Shown here in pieces: positions 1-11,964 of a stretch of 64,000 bases of DNA. This DNA comes from Pseudeuparius sepicola (taxonomy: Eukaryota > Arthropoda > Insecta > Coleoptera > Anthribidae): contig OY987298.1 in the NCBI GenBank assembly GCA_963920635.1, positions 111,652,035-111,716,034 on the forward strand, given 5' to 3'. The position numbers were made by a program, and so were the translations under genes. The notes below the pieces were generated by a model. The model did no database searches. It was not told the DNA's origin and saw only the letters and a list, made by a program, of their open reading frames with translations. Each line of letters starts with the position of its first letter. Position 1 is the stretch's first letter.

Positions 1-480
1 CAAATTTTGTCGCTTTTGTTGCAAAAACCTATAAATTCAGATATTATTTAGGTAGTATATATTTGTTCAGATAAGTTTAATGAAAATACTGTTTTCCAAA
101 ACATATAAAGTTAATTACATATTGACATGGAAATAAAAACTTGGATGGCAATTACTGTTAGGTTATATAGGTTCATGAAATAAAATTAACATTTTGAACA
201 AAAGATAATTTCTTCATTAATGTATAGAGGCAGCAAAATGACTATTAAAGTTTTAAGTTATAAAATATTTAAATTGTTTTGATTTAGATTCCAGAACAAA
301 TAATTTTACTTAAATTCAGCTCTGTCGGTTTTTGTTTATGGAATTTTCGTCTTAGTGGGTCCTCCCAACAATTGCAGAAATTAGTTTTATGATTTTCTAG
401 GGTTTTTCGTAGTACTTCATCATAGTTATATCGGGAAAAGTCGGTCCAAACCACAAATGACAACGAAGACAAATAAATAG
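1..480. other. AT-rich non-coding sequence, nothing recognised
   Basis: Only short, composition-driven open frames are present. No domain, repeat boundary, RNA gene or promoter could be supported here. Confidence 0.5.
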
Positions 481-580
481 TAATTGCCCCCCCCCCCCCT
501 CACAAGCATTTAGTTTATTCTGGGTTCTAGTTTGGAGTATTACGAGGGGGAGAATTATTATTATCATTATTATTCTTCTT
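481..580 (-). repeat. Fragment of the (AAT)n-ended dispersed repeat
   Basis: On the minus strand this matches the conserved end of the repeat seen in full at 41350-41741: a triplet AAT run, a CTC-rich stretch, the 'AATACTCCAAACTAG' block, then a G/C homopolymer before an AATT motif. The C run at about 487-499 corresponds to the 'GGGGGAGGGG' tract of other copies. It covers about 100 bp of a 390-bp unit, so it is truncated. Confidence 0.6.
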
Positions 581-1036
581 ATACTTAAGGATTTAACGTC
601 TTCGAAATTACTTATTGTTTTACTGGTAAAAATATTTTTCTCCACGACATTCGTGAATGTAAGTATTCTAAAATCATTTTTAATAATAGAAATTAAAAAT
701 TCTCACTTTAGAGCGAGATGATTTCTTCTTAAATACTTGCTTCTCGAGTGTTTTGCATGTATTTCCAGGATATTAATATAATTTTTGTAATCTATTGCAC
801 ATAAATAAACAATATAATAATAGGGATACTAATATTTCGTACTAATAATAATAAAGCATTGCATTATTTTATATATTTTCATTGCATAACAACACAATGA
901 ATGAATATACGCTAATCGAACTAAACACAGCATAGAGTGCCATGGATTTCAAGACTGTCAACCTCGCTGTCAACAATAGCGGCGCGCAGGTGCCCGTCAT
1001 AATAAGTATTTTCGAACCTGTTTTAAGTTAAATAAA

Positions 1037-1118
1037 ATGAGTGGAAAATCGAGTGATTTTGATATGGAATTTGATAATAATACTCCACCTGAAATTACAA
1101 ATTGTGCAAATAATATAA
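1037..1118 (+). CDS. Candidate first coding exon, unrecognised
   Basis: An ATG at 1037 opens a frame of about 27 codons rich in Ser, Asp and Asn (it begins MSGKSSDFDMEF). A GTGAGA splice-donor-like hexamer follows at about 1119. Past that point the frame runs for another dozen or so hydrophobic codons and stops. A GC-rich patch lies just upstream (about 975-1000). I do not recognise the peptide. It could be exon 1 of a host gene or of a transposon, or chance. No acceptor or second exon was identified. Confidence 0.22.
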
Positions 1119-1129
1119 GTGAGAACCTG

Positions 1130-2940
1130 CTTGTTTTGTTCAAATTTAATTTAATTGTTTTTTGACTTTCTGGTCGTGGAGAATAATTACATTCAGGAAT
1201 GGTCGTGGAGAAAATACAGTCTGTTACTCGGTTATAATGAAAAAAATCGATACTCGTGGTTCCTCACGCTCGCTAATGCTCGCGTTCGGAATCTTCCACT
1301 CGTATCGAATTTTTTCATTCTAACCTCATTACAGAATCGACTATTATTGCATTTTTTTTAGCAGTGATTGTTATCTTTGGCGAAAGAACTAAGAACATAA
1401 AAATCAATCGATTCATCGTGCATTTGTCATATTGTAGACTCCCATCTGTTGATGTGGTACCTTCCCTGTTTCTATCCTTGCATTGCTTAGTTGATGATCT
1501 AAATTGTTGATTAATCTATTGTTAGCGTGGTATACATTATAATATGCATGGTTGGGAGGTATATAATAGCGCAATGATACAATAATTATGAATGTTGAAT
1601 TGTTAAATAAGTTGTACGAGTAGTGACACAATGTGTGTTTTAACATTTTGTAATTGTGGATTGTAAAGATTCGTGGAAATAAATACAAATACAAAAATGC
1701 ATTTCTCAACAGCAGCTAAAATTAAGTTTTTGCGTACTAATTTAATATTAGTTATATATATTAACTTAATTTATAATAATTATTTCAATAGAGCTTCACG
1801 ATTTTCATAAAAATCTGTATCTAGCCTCATAAAAACTCACTACGATTATATCCTAAGGCCCTATAAGGGTATTGATTGGATAATCTATTGGCATTTAATA
1901 ATTAGTTTTCTAAAAAAAATTATAACCGAGCTTTATTTTTGTCAGCTAAAATTTGCCTGTCGTTGCCAACTGAGAATACTACAGAAAAATAAGTTAAAAT
2001 AATCAATATTAAAAAAACGACCAGAGGAATACACCAAGTATTAATATTGCTCTCTCTGGGCACTTCAAGATGAGCTGAAATATAAGAGGTGTTCCATTTA
2101 AAAAACACAAGTTTAGTTTGTCACGCTTACGAGGAACAGCCTGTATAAATTATAATATAGGGGCTAAAAAGTACAAAGTTTTCAAATACAACATTTTTTC
2201 TAGGTCAAAAAATTAAAAAGTTACGGTTGGTAAAAAATAACTGTGACATACGTATAGGTATATATAAAAAATAACCAAAATTTTTTATTTAGTTTTCAAT
2301 TCGATCTTATGAAAGCTTTGAAAGTTATTAGGACATTTCCAAAAAAATGTTTTAATATTAGAATGTTTAATACGCAACATTTGCAACATTTATGTATAAG
2401 GTACCTTGTCATATTATTTTGATATACATATCTTCAGTTTCGGGATTTCCCATTTCCAATGAATCACCCTGTACAAGTTACCTGATAGCTACCTTTTACG
2501 TCTTTAGTGAAGACTAATCTTTAGTTTCCAAAACCTGAACATGCAAAATCCCAAACTGGTTTTTGCAACTTTTCAGGTTAATTTTCGCATCATGGCTTGC
2601 ATATTTATTTTAAGAAATATTTAGTGTATAGGTACGTGTAACGGTATATATACTTATATTATTAACTTTACTACATAATATTTTTAAGTGACTTCATAAA
2701 TATGTATGTTGTATTCTCGGTAAATACCAAGAATACAACAACGATTTTATTACATGGTTCTATTTTTTTTGCATTAGCAGTCTTTCGCCATGCCACAAAC
2801 GCTCTTCCATCTTAATGAGTTTTGACAATTCTGGACACTTTGATACTTAAGAAAATAGACTCGCTGAGTGTCCAACAATTTTTTTAGCTGTAGAGATGTT
2901 CTTCATGCGGAAACAGAAATGACTACAATCTATTGTCCAT
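1130..2940. other. Non-coding stretch with degenerate transposon ends
   Basis: No gene seen. A degenerate CCTGTATA end lies at about 2139 and a CACCCTGTACA end at about 2465-2475. The 30 bases just before the first resemble the flank of the (AT)n repeat at 13600-13630. These are probably debris of the TACAGGGTG MITE families found throughout the window. Confidence 0.4.
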
Positions 2941-2941
2941 A

Positions 2942-3558
2942 ATACAGGGCATTAATAAGGTATGTCACAAAATTTCAAGACAAGATTCCTGGGTCGATTT
3001 TAAGAAAAAAGTTAATATGAATTTAAGGGCTTTCCATTTGAGATACCGGATGTTGAAATTTACAGAAATATCCCGGAAATTTTGAATAGATTTTCTGAAA
3101 ATAATGAATAAATCGAAGCCAAACGTAAGTTGTCCTAGCTGGTGCAATTGTGTTACCCAAGAAGTTGCTGGTTGCAATTGTGTTATTTAACAGTAGGGCA
3201 AAAGTTCAAAAAGGATAGAATTTTATGATCTATAGAAAAATGTAATAAAATGGTGTATAACACAGGGCCGGACTAGTTTTTCCAAATTAAGTAGGTAATG
3301 TCGATCCCTCGTAACTACGGCACTGGCAGCCGCAGAAGACTAGTATACTACCATACCTTGGTACTCCATTTAGATCTGGCTTCGATTTATCCATTCACAG
3401 AAAAGTTAGTCAAATTTTTTGATATTTTTCCTAAAATGTCAACAATCTCTATTTCAGAAAGGAAGCCCTTAAGGAAATATATACATATGAACTTCCTTCT
3501 TAAATCGATCCAGGAATCTTCCCTTAAATATTTATGACATAATTTACTAACACCCATA
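2942..3558. mobile_element. Palindromic (foldback) MITE
   Basis: The left arm (about 2960-3125) and the right arm (about 3368-3545) are imperfect reverse complements. Shared blocks include 'GATTCCTGG(G/A)TCGATTT', 'AAGGGCTTCC' and 'ATAAATCGAAGCC'. The outer left end begins TACAGGGCATTA and the outer right end reads back as a diverged version. The arms are separated by about 240 bp. The open frames in it are shadows of the arms. It has no transposase and would depend on one supplied in trans. Confidence 0.65.
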
Positions 3559-3776
3559 GTCGTTTTATAAACAGAACGTACGCTAAATATAAATATAATA
3601 CAAAAACATATTGTTCAGACTGGAACTGAATCTTTAATAATTAATTACCTTGTTAGGTTCAGGAAATTAATTCACCGTACCGTTACTTACATAAATTACG
3701 TCTATACTATTTATCGTCATATAGAGCCCCAGGAGGTGAGGGTATATATAGCCTTGTTCCGTATAACCTATATTTA

Positions 3777-3838
3777 TATGATACCCATATGATGAATTTA
3801 TATACCCATATGATGAATATACCCATATGATGAATTTC
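3777..3838 (+). repeat. Short tandem repeat, about 3.5 copies
   Basis: The unit 'ATACCCATATGATGAAT' with small spacers repeats three to four times, and the last copies are nearly perfect. Confidence 0.8.
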
Positions 3839-3839
3839 G

Positions 3840-5355
3840 CTCTTATACCAGAGCAAATACTACAGAAAATACAGGAACACCCTAAATGGTTATTAAAATA
3901 TTTGATATTTATACCGAGGAAGAGATAGCATGACATTGACATTTTTTGATAAATAGATCTTCTAAAATCCTAAGTCAGAGCCTACCTATACCTTAAGTTC
4001 GGGTGGAAAAGTCGAGAAGTTAATTTTTTTTAGACAAAAACCGATAATAGAATTCGGTTCTAAATGTACCGATTTTTACTTCGGCATAGAATATTTTAAT
4101 TCAGATTTACTTGGCATATAAAACTGCACTTTATTAAGGAATTTCAATGGTCAATTATTTGACACTTACCCATTAATGCTGACAGTTTAATAACCTTTCA
4201 AATTTCAAATCAATCGCTGAATAAAATAACGTGATTTTTTTTGTCTTCCTTAATTCTAGAGTAAAACATTAAATTAGTGACTCTTCTATAAAGCTTCCAA
4301 GTTTTCCAAGACAGCCGGTATATAACTATACATTCAAATCTGGGTATATTAATTTATTAGATTTTTACAAACGATCCATTAGTGAACACTCAGTTTACAT
4401 ATGGTAGATACTTTCATACACTAAAGCATCGTATACAATGCATGAAATGCATAAAAAGCTTATCTTAATTGATCTTAATTTCAGGAAATATAAGCGGAAG
4501 TCGCAAATAGCTGCAACAGCCAGACACCCGCTGAATGCTGAATAAAAATACCGAGCATTACAATTAGTAATGTGATTGGCCCTTATTTCTAAAACCTTCC
4601 TGTTACTCTGTTTCTTCATTGGTTTAGGGTGCGGAGATTCTATGCCGCGTTATTCGATTGAGAAAAAATATATTAAATCTAACGGAGAGCTGCAGGCATT
4701 ATTGATCGATGGTCCGTAGAAATTATAGGCAAACTGGTTAGGATTGATTGTAATAGCTATACGGTGTGGTTTTAAAGGTTTAACAGTGCTAGAATGTGGT
4801 TGTCAAGTAGGTAAAGAGAACGGAAAGCGTTGCGTTACGAAACGACTGAGTTTGTGTTATGTGTCTCGCTTTGCAGTTACAAATCTTTTCGTTCCACCGT
4901 GATTCATATCTAGATGAAAGATGAAAGTGAACTCCAAGTAGCCGCCATCATACAGAGGGCTATTTATTGTGTGTGGTCCAACGTCCAACATATATCTTTG
5001 GTAATTTATTTATCTGGCCAATGGACCTCAGTTTTTGTAGATATACTTTGTTCATATACAGAGGGTGTCACATTTATGCTTTAAAGAAACCGTGAGTAGA
5101 TAGGTAGGTACCTCGTGCTAAAAAAGTATGAGCTTGTCGTATAACATTTTTTTTCTTAGAAGCTTGTTCACTAAATACAGTGCAGATCGAGGGGCAGATG
5201 TCAATGGGGAACTTGCATAAAAATTAAATTTGAAAAATGATCCTTTCAAACGTAATTTATTGCCATTAAATTAACCACAGTTCAGAGAAAAACTCATTTT
5301 TTATTTTTATGTAATAAATATAAGCAATTAAAAACTGCAAAATTCAAATCATTCT
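3840..5355. other. Non-coding, nothing recognised
   Basis: No gene, RNA or complete repeat supported. A single transposon-like end, 'ATACAGAGGGTGTC', occurs near 5056. Confidence 0.45.
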
Positions 5356-5615
5356 TGTAACGCGCCCTCCTTGGTTGTGACGTCAACTAGCTCGTTGGTG
5401 GTGGCGCCTCTGGTGGGCGGCGGCACCATGTATCAACTAATGTGGGCGGCACATGTATAAAAACTACAGCACCACGCAAGCTTTGTTTAGAAAGATCGAC
5501 GAGAACATCCCATCCTTGTCTATCCGTCTTATTATAGTCTATCGCAGTCTTGATATTGTTGATAATGTTTGAGAAGAGTGTGCTGCTCTAGTGCTGTATT
5601 AAATAATTATTTACA
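5356..5615 (+). mobile_element. Possible solo LTR or promoter-containing repeat
   Basis: This 260-bp stretch begins TGTAA and ends TTACA, a perfect 5-bp inverted terminus of TG..CA type. Inside it are a GC-rich 5' part, a TATA box (TATAAAAA from 5456) and an ATTAAA poly(A)-like signal at about 5599, in the U3-R-U5 order of an LTR. No target-site duplication is visible and no primer-binding site follows. It could equally be a host core promoter with its first exon, since a GTAAGC-type donor lies at about 5631. Confidence 0.3.
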
Positions 5616-5733
5616 TTGCGAGATGCGTAGGTAAGCACACCTTTTTGGCCGAGGAGGTTGTTTAATGGCCGTGTTGTCTCGTTTCTTAGAACTCTCTTCG
5701 AGGCCAAAAAGAGCTTACGCATCGAGCAATGTA
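5614..5733. repeat. Imperfect inverted repeat
   Basis: The arm at 5614-5653 (CATTGCGAGATGCGTA ... TTTTTGGCC) is the imperfect complement of 5697-5731 (GGCCAAAAAGAGCTTACGCATCGAGCAATG). The loop is about 43 nt. It lies directly 3' of the LTR-like block. Confidence 0.6.
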
Positions 5734-5739
5734 TTACAT

Positions 5740-6339
5740 TGTCCTTGCTACTGACAATTTCATATTAGGTAGGTAAGTAGGTACTTTGAATTTAAATACA
5801 CTATGGAGTAGATTGTGAGTTATAATCTTCAAAATAACCATTGTCCAATTATTACTAAAAATGATAATCAGTGATAAATATAAGAGGTAGAATGCAGTGA
5901 TAATTAAAAAAAACTTCTTGTGCGATTGAACCCGAGACCTAAGAATTACTAGTCCTGTGGCCTCAGTTAAAGAAGTGCTTGTTAAATTTTGATTTTTAGG
6001 TGGTTTTTATTTTTGACCTATATCAGATTCCTCTGGAAATGGGTTGCCGAACTGTTTATTTTAACGTTCAATTTCCATTCTTCCTTTCCTAATTCTGTGT
6101 AGCTGTCACTCCCGTCACTGCCTTCTGATCGATCGAGCTATATGACGTCAAATCCATTCCCGCGCTTTTCGTATCGTTTCAAATGAATAGCTTGCGGTCA
6201 CAACTTTAATTATTTATTGCAAATTAAATAATGCGATTTGAGGGCTGATATTTGGTACGTGCTCTTTCTATAGATATGCAAATATATTAAAGAAATAAAA
6301 AAATTTTGTTCAAGGTCCCCATTGAAGACATTTTTTTTT
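5740..6339. other. Non-coding, nothing recognised
   Basis: A minus-strand B-box-like 'GGTTCAATC' occurs at about 5927-5935, but no tRNA fold accompanies it. No coding signal. Confidence 0.45.
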
Positions 6340-7147
6340 TCAATTGAATTATGCCAATAGGTATCTCCCAAAATAATCAAGCTGCTGTTCTGGCACAGCT
6401 GTGTTCTTGAATAATCTGAAAATGTCAGTTTCTACGTCTCTCATTATGGGGCGCCACTTGCGCTATTTTTGCATCGTGCTTCTACTCGTTACTTTTTTGG
6501 AGTTTTCTTTTTGGTCTTGCTGGGTTATAACAATTTTAGTGCATCTTTTCTTTCCGCAACAAATAGGTATTAGGTACTCTTGTTTCATAACGATAACTTG
6601 TGTTAACTTAAAAATTCGAAAAATAAAAGTTTTGCCGTTTTCAAATTTTAGAGAATAATTGCACCAATTAAAGTGACAACAAAAATCCCTATGAACAACG
6701 TACCAAAAATTTTTCGCTTTCAAAATGGAATAAGGGATTGAATTCGACAAAATTGTGACGAACTGTTTCAAGAAAATCAATGTAGTTTTACCCAATGCCC
6801 ACTTTGCATTTTTTTTCTTAGTTTTGGACATTCAATTCATCTCTAACATTTAAAGGCGGTAGGAGACAATTTTATTTTCCGAATTTTGGAGTTAAAAGGT
6901 GTTGATTTTATCGTAATGAAACGAGAGAACACTCGTTTTGCAAAATGAAAAGAGATACACTAAAATGATGGACCTGCAAGAGCAAAAAGATGACCTCAAG
7001 AAACTAAAGAGTAAAAGCACGATCGAAAAATAGCGCAAGTGACGCCCTCTGTGAGATACGTAGAAATCGTCATTTTAAATGACAATGCCAAATTTCAGAT
7101 CACCGTAGCTCGATTATTTTGGGAGATATTGCAATAATTAAATTTTA
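6340..7147. mobile_element. Palindromic MITE, about 0.8 kb
   Basis: The left part (about 6350-6600) and right part (about 6870-7145) are reverse complements at moderate identity. Shared blocks include 'ATCTCCCAAAATAATC', 'TTTCTACGT(C/A)TCTC', 'CACTTGCGCTATTTTT' and 'CATCATTTTAGTG'-like text. The centre (about 6660-6740) is shared with the MITE at 43931-44460, including the words 'ATCCCTATGAACAA' and 'ACCAAAAATT' read in opposite orientation there. The 122-codon and 85-codon frames across it are arm artefacts and not genes. Confidence 0.65.
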
Positions 7148-7149
7148 AC

Positions 7150-8790
7150 TCACCCTAGCTATTTTATAGCCGCTGTTTCTGTATTGCATTTGTTTTGGTA
7201 AACGTTTTGTTAAAAACATTTTTACGATTGACACATGTTTGTATACCTACACTTAGATCTATCGGTTTTGGTTACAATTCGAAATTAGTGAACATATCTC
7301 TGGTGTCTACACTACATTCTATAAGTGACATCAAACTAAGTTTTGTAGTTTGTAGGGCAAGCAATATAAGATTGAGCCTTACTAGGTATAACCGATTAGT
7401 TAAGCAAGGTCAAAGATTTGACAGATCAAACGGCTATAAACCACACATCCTAACTTGTTATAAAAGCAGAGTTTAATTGATCAAATTACTCGTAAAATGT
7501 CAGACTCTTCTCTGTAAAGTTGTTTTGAAAACTGAGACGTCTTAATAGCGAGATATTTTACGCACCTTCTCATCGCATTACCAAGTGGAACGATTCAGTT
7601 TAATGCGGATAATTTGATTAATTGACTCGATCTTGATTTTTTCCATCTGACTGGTCAGCCGATGGAGCAACTATAAAACTGGAGCAGTGGTTATAGTGTT
7701 AATTGAAATTAAACGATTGGCTGAGCATCCTCTGAGCTTCCCGAGGAAGATACTAATATTATTTAGTTTTGTATATTTGTTTTTCAGTGGTACGTCATGA
7801 GCTTCGAATTCGAAGAATTTTGTATAGTGGTGTAGCTAAACTGAGATCTTTACCTGTATATTAACTTAATATAAGTATATTTTATCGTCTGTAACGGACG
7901 CTTTTTAAAACTCCAAGTTTCAAACAAATATATAGGTACTAACTTATTTTACTAGTAATAAGTTCGAAAGTTTTCGTATGATTGGTACTACATAACCCAA
8001 AAATTATCAGTTTGACCTGTACCTTTATAAGCTGCCCAGCTGCCGTGTGTGTTTTGTGTGTTCTACCAGAATTTTTCGAATTTCGGATAGTGATATTTGG
8101 CACACGTAATTTGGATCGTCTTGAGCAAAATAGCTGCACGCAAAGTGGCGGAAATGTGGGATGAAGAAGTTTTTCGAAATACATTAATTTTTAGGAATCG
8201 AAAGTAGTACCTACATAACAACTGTTAGAAAAATGTGCTTTTGGGTTTGTTATACCACGTAGAATATTAGATACCTGAGAGTCCAATTTATCTTGGAAGC
8301 AATTACGTTTATAGTTCATATATAGTGATCCTATTGGCAGCGGCATTTCGCCGTAATTTTCTCTGGTAAAACTGATTTGACAACAGGAAACTACAAATAT
8401 TCTTATTTGGCAGATTATTGTTGATGCACGTAGCTACCTTTAGGAAAAATTTAACCCACTTAATCCGAAAGTAAAGTATTTTCACTGTATAGAGGTGATA
8501 ATATTGCTGGCTGTTCCATAGAAAAATTCAAAGTATTAGTAGGGTGGGTACATAGTTGATGAATTTTTATACATTTTGCACTTGCCTTCATAATATGCTA
8601 TTTAATGAAAACTAATATTGACAACTAAACTAGAACTGAGATTGTAAAATTATTTTCCATGGCCTCTCAGAAGTCGGCATTATTGCTTTATTCAGGAATA
8701 GGAACGTGTAGAAAGCTTATTGTGGAAACAGCAAATTTTCTTGTTTGTACAGGGTTATGCACATAACATTTTACTCCCCTTAACTCTTTT
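7150..8790. other. Non-coding, nothing recognised
   Basis: Open frames are short and overlap on both strands (for example 7939-8184). Their translations resemble no family I know. Confidence 0.45.
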
Positions 8791-8794
8791 ATTT

Positions 8795-8969
8795 TTATTT
8801 TAGTTGTAGGGAATTTTATTGTGAGTTTAAAGAGCATATCAGATCTGCCGATATACAGGGTGTTGTCAAGTTTATTATTTTTCATGGCAATCTGGATATT
8901 TAACTAATAGGTATATGATAATCCAGTATTTAAAAGCAAATTGCGAGTAGACCATTGAACCAAACATAT

Positions 8970-9058
<89 letters not shown>

Positions 9059-9180
9059 GTGTAAATCAACGTAGTGACACCAAATACTAAAATGACGTTC
9101 ACACACCCGGAATTTTTAGATATTAGCCCCCCAAGTGGCACCTTGTATATTCTTTCTATACAAATACGTTGTCACACCAT
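8795..9180 (-). repeat. Dispersed repeat carrying an (AT)n microsatellite, copy 1
   Basis: The segment at 8795-8875 (words 'GAGCATATCAGATCTGCC' and 'GATATACAGGGTGTTG') is the reverse complement of 13632-13710. Both copies also carry a long (AT)n tract flanked by GTGACACC/GTGGCACC-type motifs. This copy therefore belongs to the same family as the one at 13.3-13.7 kb, in opposite orientation. The end motif TACAGGGTG recurs across the window. Confidence 0.65.
8972..9056. repeat. (AT)n microsatellite, about 85 bp
   Basis: An uninterrupted AT dinucleotide run of about 42 units. The YIYIYI translation of one frame is an artefact. Confidence 0.97.
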
Positions 9181-9459
9181 ATATATATTTTAAATATTAC
9201 CCAAGTGTATTCCACGCGGCCAACGAAAAATACCGGCCGTGGCGCGGCGCGAACTCACGTGACATTAGGAGTTCTAGTATTGCTTCACTTGTGAAATAGT
9301 GTAGGAAAAATGCAATACATTGGAATTATTATTGATATTTTATTATTTTATTTGGATAAATTTAGGCACTCAAGGCTAAAAAATATTAACCACAAAATAC
9401 CTAACCTAACCTAAAAATTAAAATTAAAGACTGTTAATTTTGACATTGACATTGAAGCA

Positions 9460-10345
9460 ATACTATCAAAATTCTGTTTGGGGAGATTTGTGAGGAATAT
9501 CGAAGTAAGAAAACCCGGAAGTCAAAATAATTTCTTCCCCGAAATTCACCCCTACCAACCCCCAAATGAAGAAAAAAAGAAGATATCAAAATTCTGTTTA
9601 GGCCAATTTGTGAGGAATATCGAACTAAGAAAGCACCAGAATTTAACATAATTTCTCTCCCCAAACTCACCCCCTACCAACCCCCAACAGCAGAACAAAA
9701 AGGGATAGCAAGATTTTGTTAGGGCCGATTTGTGAGTGATAAGAAAGCATCGGGAGTCAAAATAATTTCTCCCTCCAAATTCACCCCTTAACAACCCCCA
9801 ATAGCAGAACAAAAAGGGATATCAAAATTCCGTTTAGGCCGATTTGTGAGGAATATTGAACCAAGAAACTATAGGGAATCAAAATAATTTTCCCCCTAAA
9901 CTCAACCCCTACCAATCTCCAAAAGAAGAGTTTGTAGAGAGAAATTATTTTGAGTCCTGATGCTTTCTTAGTTCGATATTCCTCAAAAATCGGGTTAAAC
10001 AGAATTTAGATATCTTTTTTCTTTCTCACTTTGGGATGGGTAAGCTGTGCTTTGGGGGTCGATAGGTGGTGAGTTTAGGAGGAGAAATTATTTTGACTAC
10101 TAATACTGTCTTACTTTGATATTCCTCACAAATCGGCGCAAACTAAATTTTGACATCCCTTTACTTTCTTTTGGGGGTTGGTAGAGATTAAGTTTGGGGG
10201 GAGAAATTATTTTGACTCCTGGAGCTTTCTTAGTTCGATATTCCTCACAGTTCTGACAAACCTGAATTCTGATATCCCTTTACTTTCTTCTTTTGGGGGT
10301 TGGTAGGAGATGAGTTTTGGGGGAGAAGTTATTTTCACTCCCGGT
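9460..10345. repeat. Head-to-head satellite array, 4 forward and about 4 inverted units
   Basis: Units of about 114-123 bp start at about 9466, 9583, 9706 and 9820. Each reads 'TATCAAAATTCTGTTT', then 'GATTTGTGAGGAATATCGAA', 'AGTCAAAATAATTTCT' and 'CACCCCTACCAACCCCC'. From about 9930 the same unit continues as its reverse complement (about 9930-10015, 10080-10165, 10195-10275, 10310-10340). The array is bracketed by near-identical words, 'TATACAAATACGTT' at about 9158 and again at about 10344. Frames read through it are not genes. Confidence 0.85.
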
Positions 10346-10423
10346 ATACAAATACGTTCGGACACCTTTTTTGTATTTAATATTTAAAATATTTGTTATT
10401 ATCATGAGCCAATTGAGAGTATA

Positions 10424-10625
10424 CAGGGTATTACTTAAGTCCATATTCCAGAATTGGGATGAAATGTGTTTGTTACGGATTATTACTCAGTAAGGATATA
10501 TTTTCAGGGCGAAAGTGAATCAAGTTGCCATATTTAATATGGTAGCATCGACTTGAGTACTGAGTAATAATCCTTAACAAACACATTTCATCCCAATTGT
10601 GAAATATTGACTTGGTCTGAACTCT
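10424..10625. repeat. Hairpin/MITE between the two satellite arrays
   Basis: The arm at 10453-10490 (AATTGGGATGAAATGTG...) and the arm at 10559-10598 are complementary with few mismatches. Weaker pairing extends outward to about 10433 and 10620. The apex holds a smaller palindrome around 'GCCATATTTAATATGG'. The left outer end reads ATACAGGGTATTA, similar to the other TACAGGG ends. Confidence 0.7.
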
Positions 10626-10679
10626 GAACCCTCCATTTGTATAGGTTAACTCTATGTCATTTTCAGAATAAAGAAAAAT

Positions 10680-11115
10680 ATATCAAACTTCTGTTGAAGC
10701 CCATTTGTGAGGAATATCGAACTAAAAAAAAACATGCGGAGTCAAAATAATTTCTCCCCCCAAATTGACCACCAACCCACCACCAAAATGAGAACAAAAA
10801 AGATATCAAATTTTTGTTTGAGCCGATTTGTGAGGAATATCGAAGTAAGAAGGCATGGAAGTCAACATAATTTCTTCCCCCAAAGTCTTCTTTTGGGGTT
10901 GAGTTTAGTGAAAAAAATTATTTTGATTCCAGATGCTTTTTTAGTCGATATTTCTCACAAATCGGCTCAAAAAGAATTTTGATATTTTTTCGTCCTCATT
11001 TTGGGGGTCGGTAGGGGGGAGTTTTGGGGGAGAAATTATTTAGGCTCCGGTTGCTTTCTTAGTTCGACATTCCTCACAAATGCGATAAAACAGAATGCTG
11101 ATATCTTTTTTGCGT
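10680..11115. repeat. Second head-to-head satellite array, 2 forward and 2 inverted units
   Basis: This is the same unit as the 9.46-10.35 kb array. Two forward copies start at about 10682 and 10802, then two inverted copies run from about 10868 to 11112. Divergence between units is visible and includes small indels. Confidence 0.8.
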
Positions 11116-11209
11116 AAAAAATACGATTTTATGTCTAAAAACCCATTAATTAAAAAAAATAATTTTTTTAGTAGGCCTATAAATGACAGGAAAGAACAAG
11201 GATGTATGT

Positions 11210-11320
11210 GATATGGAGGGGTCTGACAGTTCAGCGCCGCCGTTTTGGAACGGCCGTTTCGGCGCTGGTGATTTGGCGTCGTCTCTCATTCGGCGCCAGA
11301 TATTTGAATAAACCTGTAAT
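11210..11320. other. Local GC-rich patch with repeated GGCGC words
   Basis: Within about 90 bp the words CGGCGC, GGCGTC and GGCGCC recur (for example TTTCGGCGCTGG and TTCGGCGCCAG), in sharp contrast to the AT-rich surroundings. It may be a degenerate short tandem repeat or a transposon end. No coding potential. Confidence 0.4.
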
Positions 11321-11327
11321 TAACTGA

Positions 11328-11488
11328 TGTTTTTGGTATCCGAATTCCACAGGTCAAAAATAATAAATTTTAAAATGCGTTTTAACCGATATTCATTTAT
11401 TTCTTATCTTATTTAAATGCCTTTCTTGCTTATCAGAAATTTTATTTTTGGTATCCGAATTTCACAGGTCAAAAATAATAAATTTTTC
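11328..11488 (+). repeat. Direct repeat pair, about 44 bp
   Basis: 'TTTTGGTATCCGAATT(C/T)CACAG' followed by 'GTCAAAAATAATAAATTTT' occurs at about 11329-11372 and again at about 11445-11488 with one mismatch. Confidence 0.8.
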
Positions 11489-11534
11489 TTGAAATCGGCA
11501 TTAAAATGTCCCAAAATCGTCATTAAAAGCACAG

Positions 11535-11571
11535 AAATCGTACAATAATGTAGCCCATTATTGTACGATTT
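11535..11571. repeat. Perfect 16-bp hairpin
   Basis: AAATCGTACAATAATG at 11535-11550 and its exact complement at 11556-11571 are separated by 5 nt. It lies just downstream of a short direct-repeat pair. Confidence 0.8.
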
Positions 11572-11589
11572 TTTCAATAAGTAGGCCTT

Positions 11590-11960
11590 GGCGAGATGTA
11601 AACATCAAACGTCAGACGCGGAGAAATCGCCCGTCAAAAGTTACCAAATATTCTAAACCCGGCCGATAAAGGCTCATTTAACTTTTCGTACACATTGCGA
11701 AACTGTTTCCTATAGAAGCGCAATCCTTCAGTATACATATTTTAGTAAACTCGAATATCAATAGATTTGTTGTGTAGACTGCACAAGAAGCAGCAGTTTG
11801 GTTTTTCTGTCAGAGGGTGCCGTACGTCATTATACTTGTCCTAGGTAGAGCGATCGGTAAAGTCAAGCAACGCCGCGCGTAGTGGGTTCGTGGACGGGTG
11901 ATCCCTTATTATTATTTTCTTGCCTAATAAAACATTTTTTTCCGATTTCAAAAAAAAATA
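11590..11960. other. Non-coding, nothing recognised
   Basis: No open frame of note. A 'GTAGTGGGTTCGTGG' segment near 11880 looks vaguely tRNA-like but does not fold as a tRNA. Confidence 0.4.
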
Positions 11961-11964
11961 TAAT

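Noticed and set aside
5920..5990. tRNA-like B box on the minus strand
   Set aside because: The T-arm and acceptor do not pair and no A box is present. At best a decayed SINE or tRNA remnant.
6463..6831. 122-codon minus-strand frame
   Set aside because: It lies wholly in the arms and centre of a palindromic MITE and has no domain.
8875..9141. 88-codon frame with a YIYIYI repeat
   Set aside because: It is a translation of the (AT)n microsatellite.
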